Assembly: GCA_013823505.1 (NCBI GenBank)
Contig: PNMH01000160.1
Location: 1 to 5,493 of the forward strand
DNA from: Polaromonas sp.
GTDB lineage: Bacteria; Pseudomonadota; Gammaproteobacteria; Burkholderiales; Burkholderiaceae
Direction: 5' to 3'
Length of the DNA: 5,493 nucleotides
Shown here: piece by piece, positions 4,764-5,493 of the stretch
How the letters are laid out: each line of letters starts with the position of its first letter
Numbering within the stretch: position 1 is the first letter of the stretch
Position numbers and translations under genes: made by a program
The notes under the pieces: model-generated
What the model was told of the DNA's origin: nothing
The model's input: the letters and a program-made list of their open reading frames with translations, nothing else
The model's database searches: none

Positions 4764-5493
4764 TCAAGAACCCGTTGAAATCTCACCCAGAAGATTCGAA
4801 GCAGCACTTCTTGATGTTTCGCCGTGGCGTTGATACCCGAGCACCACCGCCACGGATTGATGACCCGTCATCGCCATGGTGTCTGCAAGAGAGACCTTTC
4901 GTAAGGCGGCCTCAGTTACGAAGCCAGCGCGCAAGGAGTGCGCAGAAAACTCCCCATCAACACCTGCCAACAAACACCGCGCCTGCACGATGTCTCGCAC
5001 GGATGCGGCCGACAGCGGCCCACCCAGGTGACCGCCCTTGAGCACGCGACGGAAGAGGGCGCCCTCCCGAATCCCGCTTATCAATAGCCAATCCTCCAGT
5101 GCGGCACCCGCTGCTCCGAGCACGGGCTTGTGGTTCTCTGGTCGGTCGACGCCGCTCTGGTTCGTCTTTGAGAAAACAAGTTCATAAGAAAACTCCCCCG
5201 GCGCCAGGCGTTTCAAGAACTTCATGTCCGCGGCTGCCACCTCGGAGCGCCGACGCCCACCACTGGCCCAAGCGAAGAGGAGGAGGGCGCGATCGCGCTT
5301 GCCCTTCAAGGAATCGTCGCAGGTTGCCAACACCAACTGCAGCGGATCCTTGGTCAGCGCGTCTTTCTTCTTCGGCAACTCACCGCGCTTGGCGTAGGCC
5401 TTGCGCGTGCGGGAGAGCAGCTCGCGCACTTTTGGGTCCTGGCAGGGGTTTTTGACGTCGCGCATCTGGTGCGCCTTGGACAGCACCGCCAGG
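4764..5493 (-). CDS. Tyrosine recombinase / integrase, 5' partial
   Basis: The frame is open to the right edge (LAVLSKAHQMRD...), so the N-terminus lies outside and GTG at 5484-5486 is probably internal. About 242 residues are visible. The whole catalytic domain is present, numbering from that GTG: Arg I R79 in ASGGRRRSEVAAAD, beta-strand Lys K107 in VFSKTNQSG, H183-x-x-R186 in SAHSLRAGFV, H209 in MTGHQSVAVV and the nucleophile Y218 in LGYQRHGE. It is therefore probably active, or only recently lost. The start of the visible part (QDPKVRELLSRTRKAYAKRG) looks like the link from a DNA-binding SAM-like domain. Such enzymes cut and rejoin DNA at attachment sites of genomic islands, phages or other elements; the element type cannot be told from this piece. 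It points towards the sulfite genes but is separated from them by the broken gene. Confidence 0.9.
   Translation of the reverse strand, partial: LAVLSKAHQMRDVKNPCQDPKVRELLSRTRKAYAKRGELPKKKDALTKDPLQLVLATCDDSLKGKRDRALLLFAWASGGRRRSEVAAADMKFLKRLAPGEFSYELVFSKTNQSGVDRPENHKPVLGAAGAALEDWLLISGIREGALFRRVLKGGHLGGPLSAASVRDIVQARCLLAGVDGEFSAHSLRAGFVTEAALRKVSLADTMAMTGHQSVAVVLGYQRHGETSRSAASNLLGEISTGS

Overview
The window looks like high-GC betaproteobacterial DNA, probably Burkholderiales/Comamonadaceae. That placement is inferred from strong G/C third-codon preference, tightly packed ATGA-overlapping genes and the gene families present; no marker gene fixes the taxon. All main genes up to about 4262 lie on the plus strand. 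The right end is on the minus strand and is of a different character: a decayed gene and a tyrosine recombinase that runs off the edge.

Layout. (1) 1-1041: C-terminal part of a YVTN/YncE-type beta-propeller protein whose start lies left of the window, overlapping by ATGA with (2) a DUF305 protein at 1038-1397. (3) About 1468-2001: an ECF-type RNA polymerase sigma factor, overlapping by ATGA with (4) a single-pass membrane protein at 1998-2600, probably its anti-sigma factor. (5) 2686-3918: a Tat-exported molybdopterin sulfite dehydrogenase (SorA type), overlapping by ATGA with (6) a small exported mono-haem cytochrome c (SorB type) at 3915-4262. (7) 4298-4368: two hairpins between converging transcription units. 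(8) 4372-4584, minus strand: remnant of an unidentified gene with an internal TAG and no start. (9) 4583-4607: a short direct repeat where the remnant's reading frame ends. (10) 4764-5493, minus strand: tyrosine recombinase catalytic domain, complete at the C-terminus and cut by the window edge at its N-terminus.

How the genes fit together (inference). SorA would oxidise sulfite to sulfate in the periplasm and pass electrons to the SorB haem, which would feed the respiratory chain. The sigma/anti-sigma pair directly upstream is the obvious candidate regulator. Sulfite-responsive ECF sigma factors controlling a sulfite dehydrogenase (sorT) are known in Sinorhizobium meliloti (RpoE1/RpoE4), so the arrangement has a precedent in another class. 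The propeller/DUF305 pair upstream may belong to the same regulon or be a separate unit; only 61-70 bp separate it from the sigma gene.

The most noteworthy points are an Asn where SorA-type enzymes are expected to have an active-site His, a chain of tiny overlapping ORFs with a good Shine-Dalgarno leading into the sigma gene, and the possible mobile-element junction at the broken minus-strand gene. I see no RNA genes, CRISPR arrays or complete insertion sequences.
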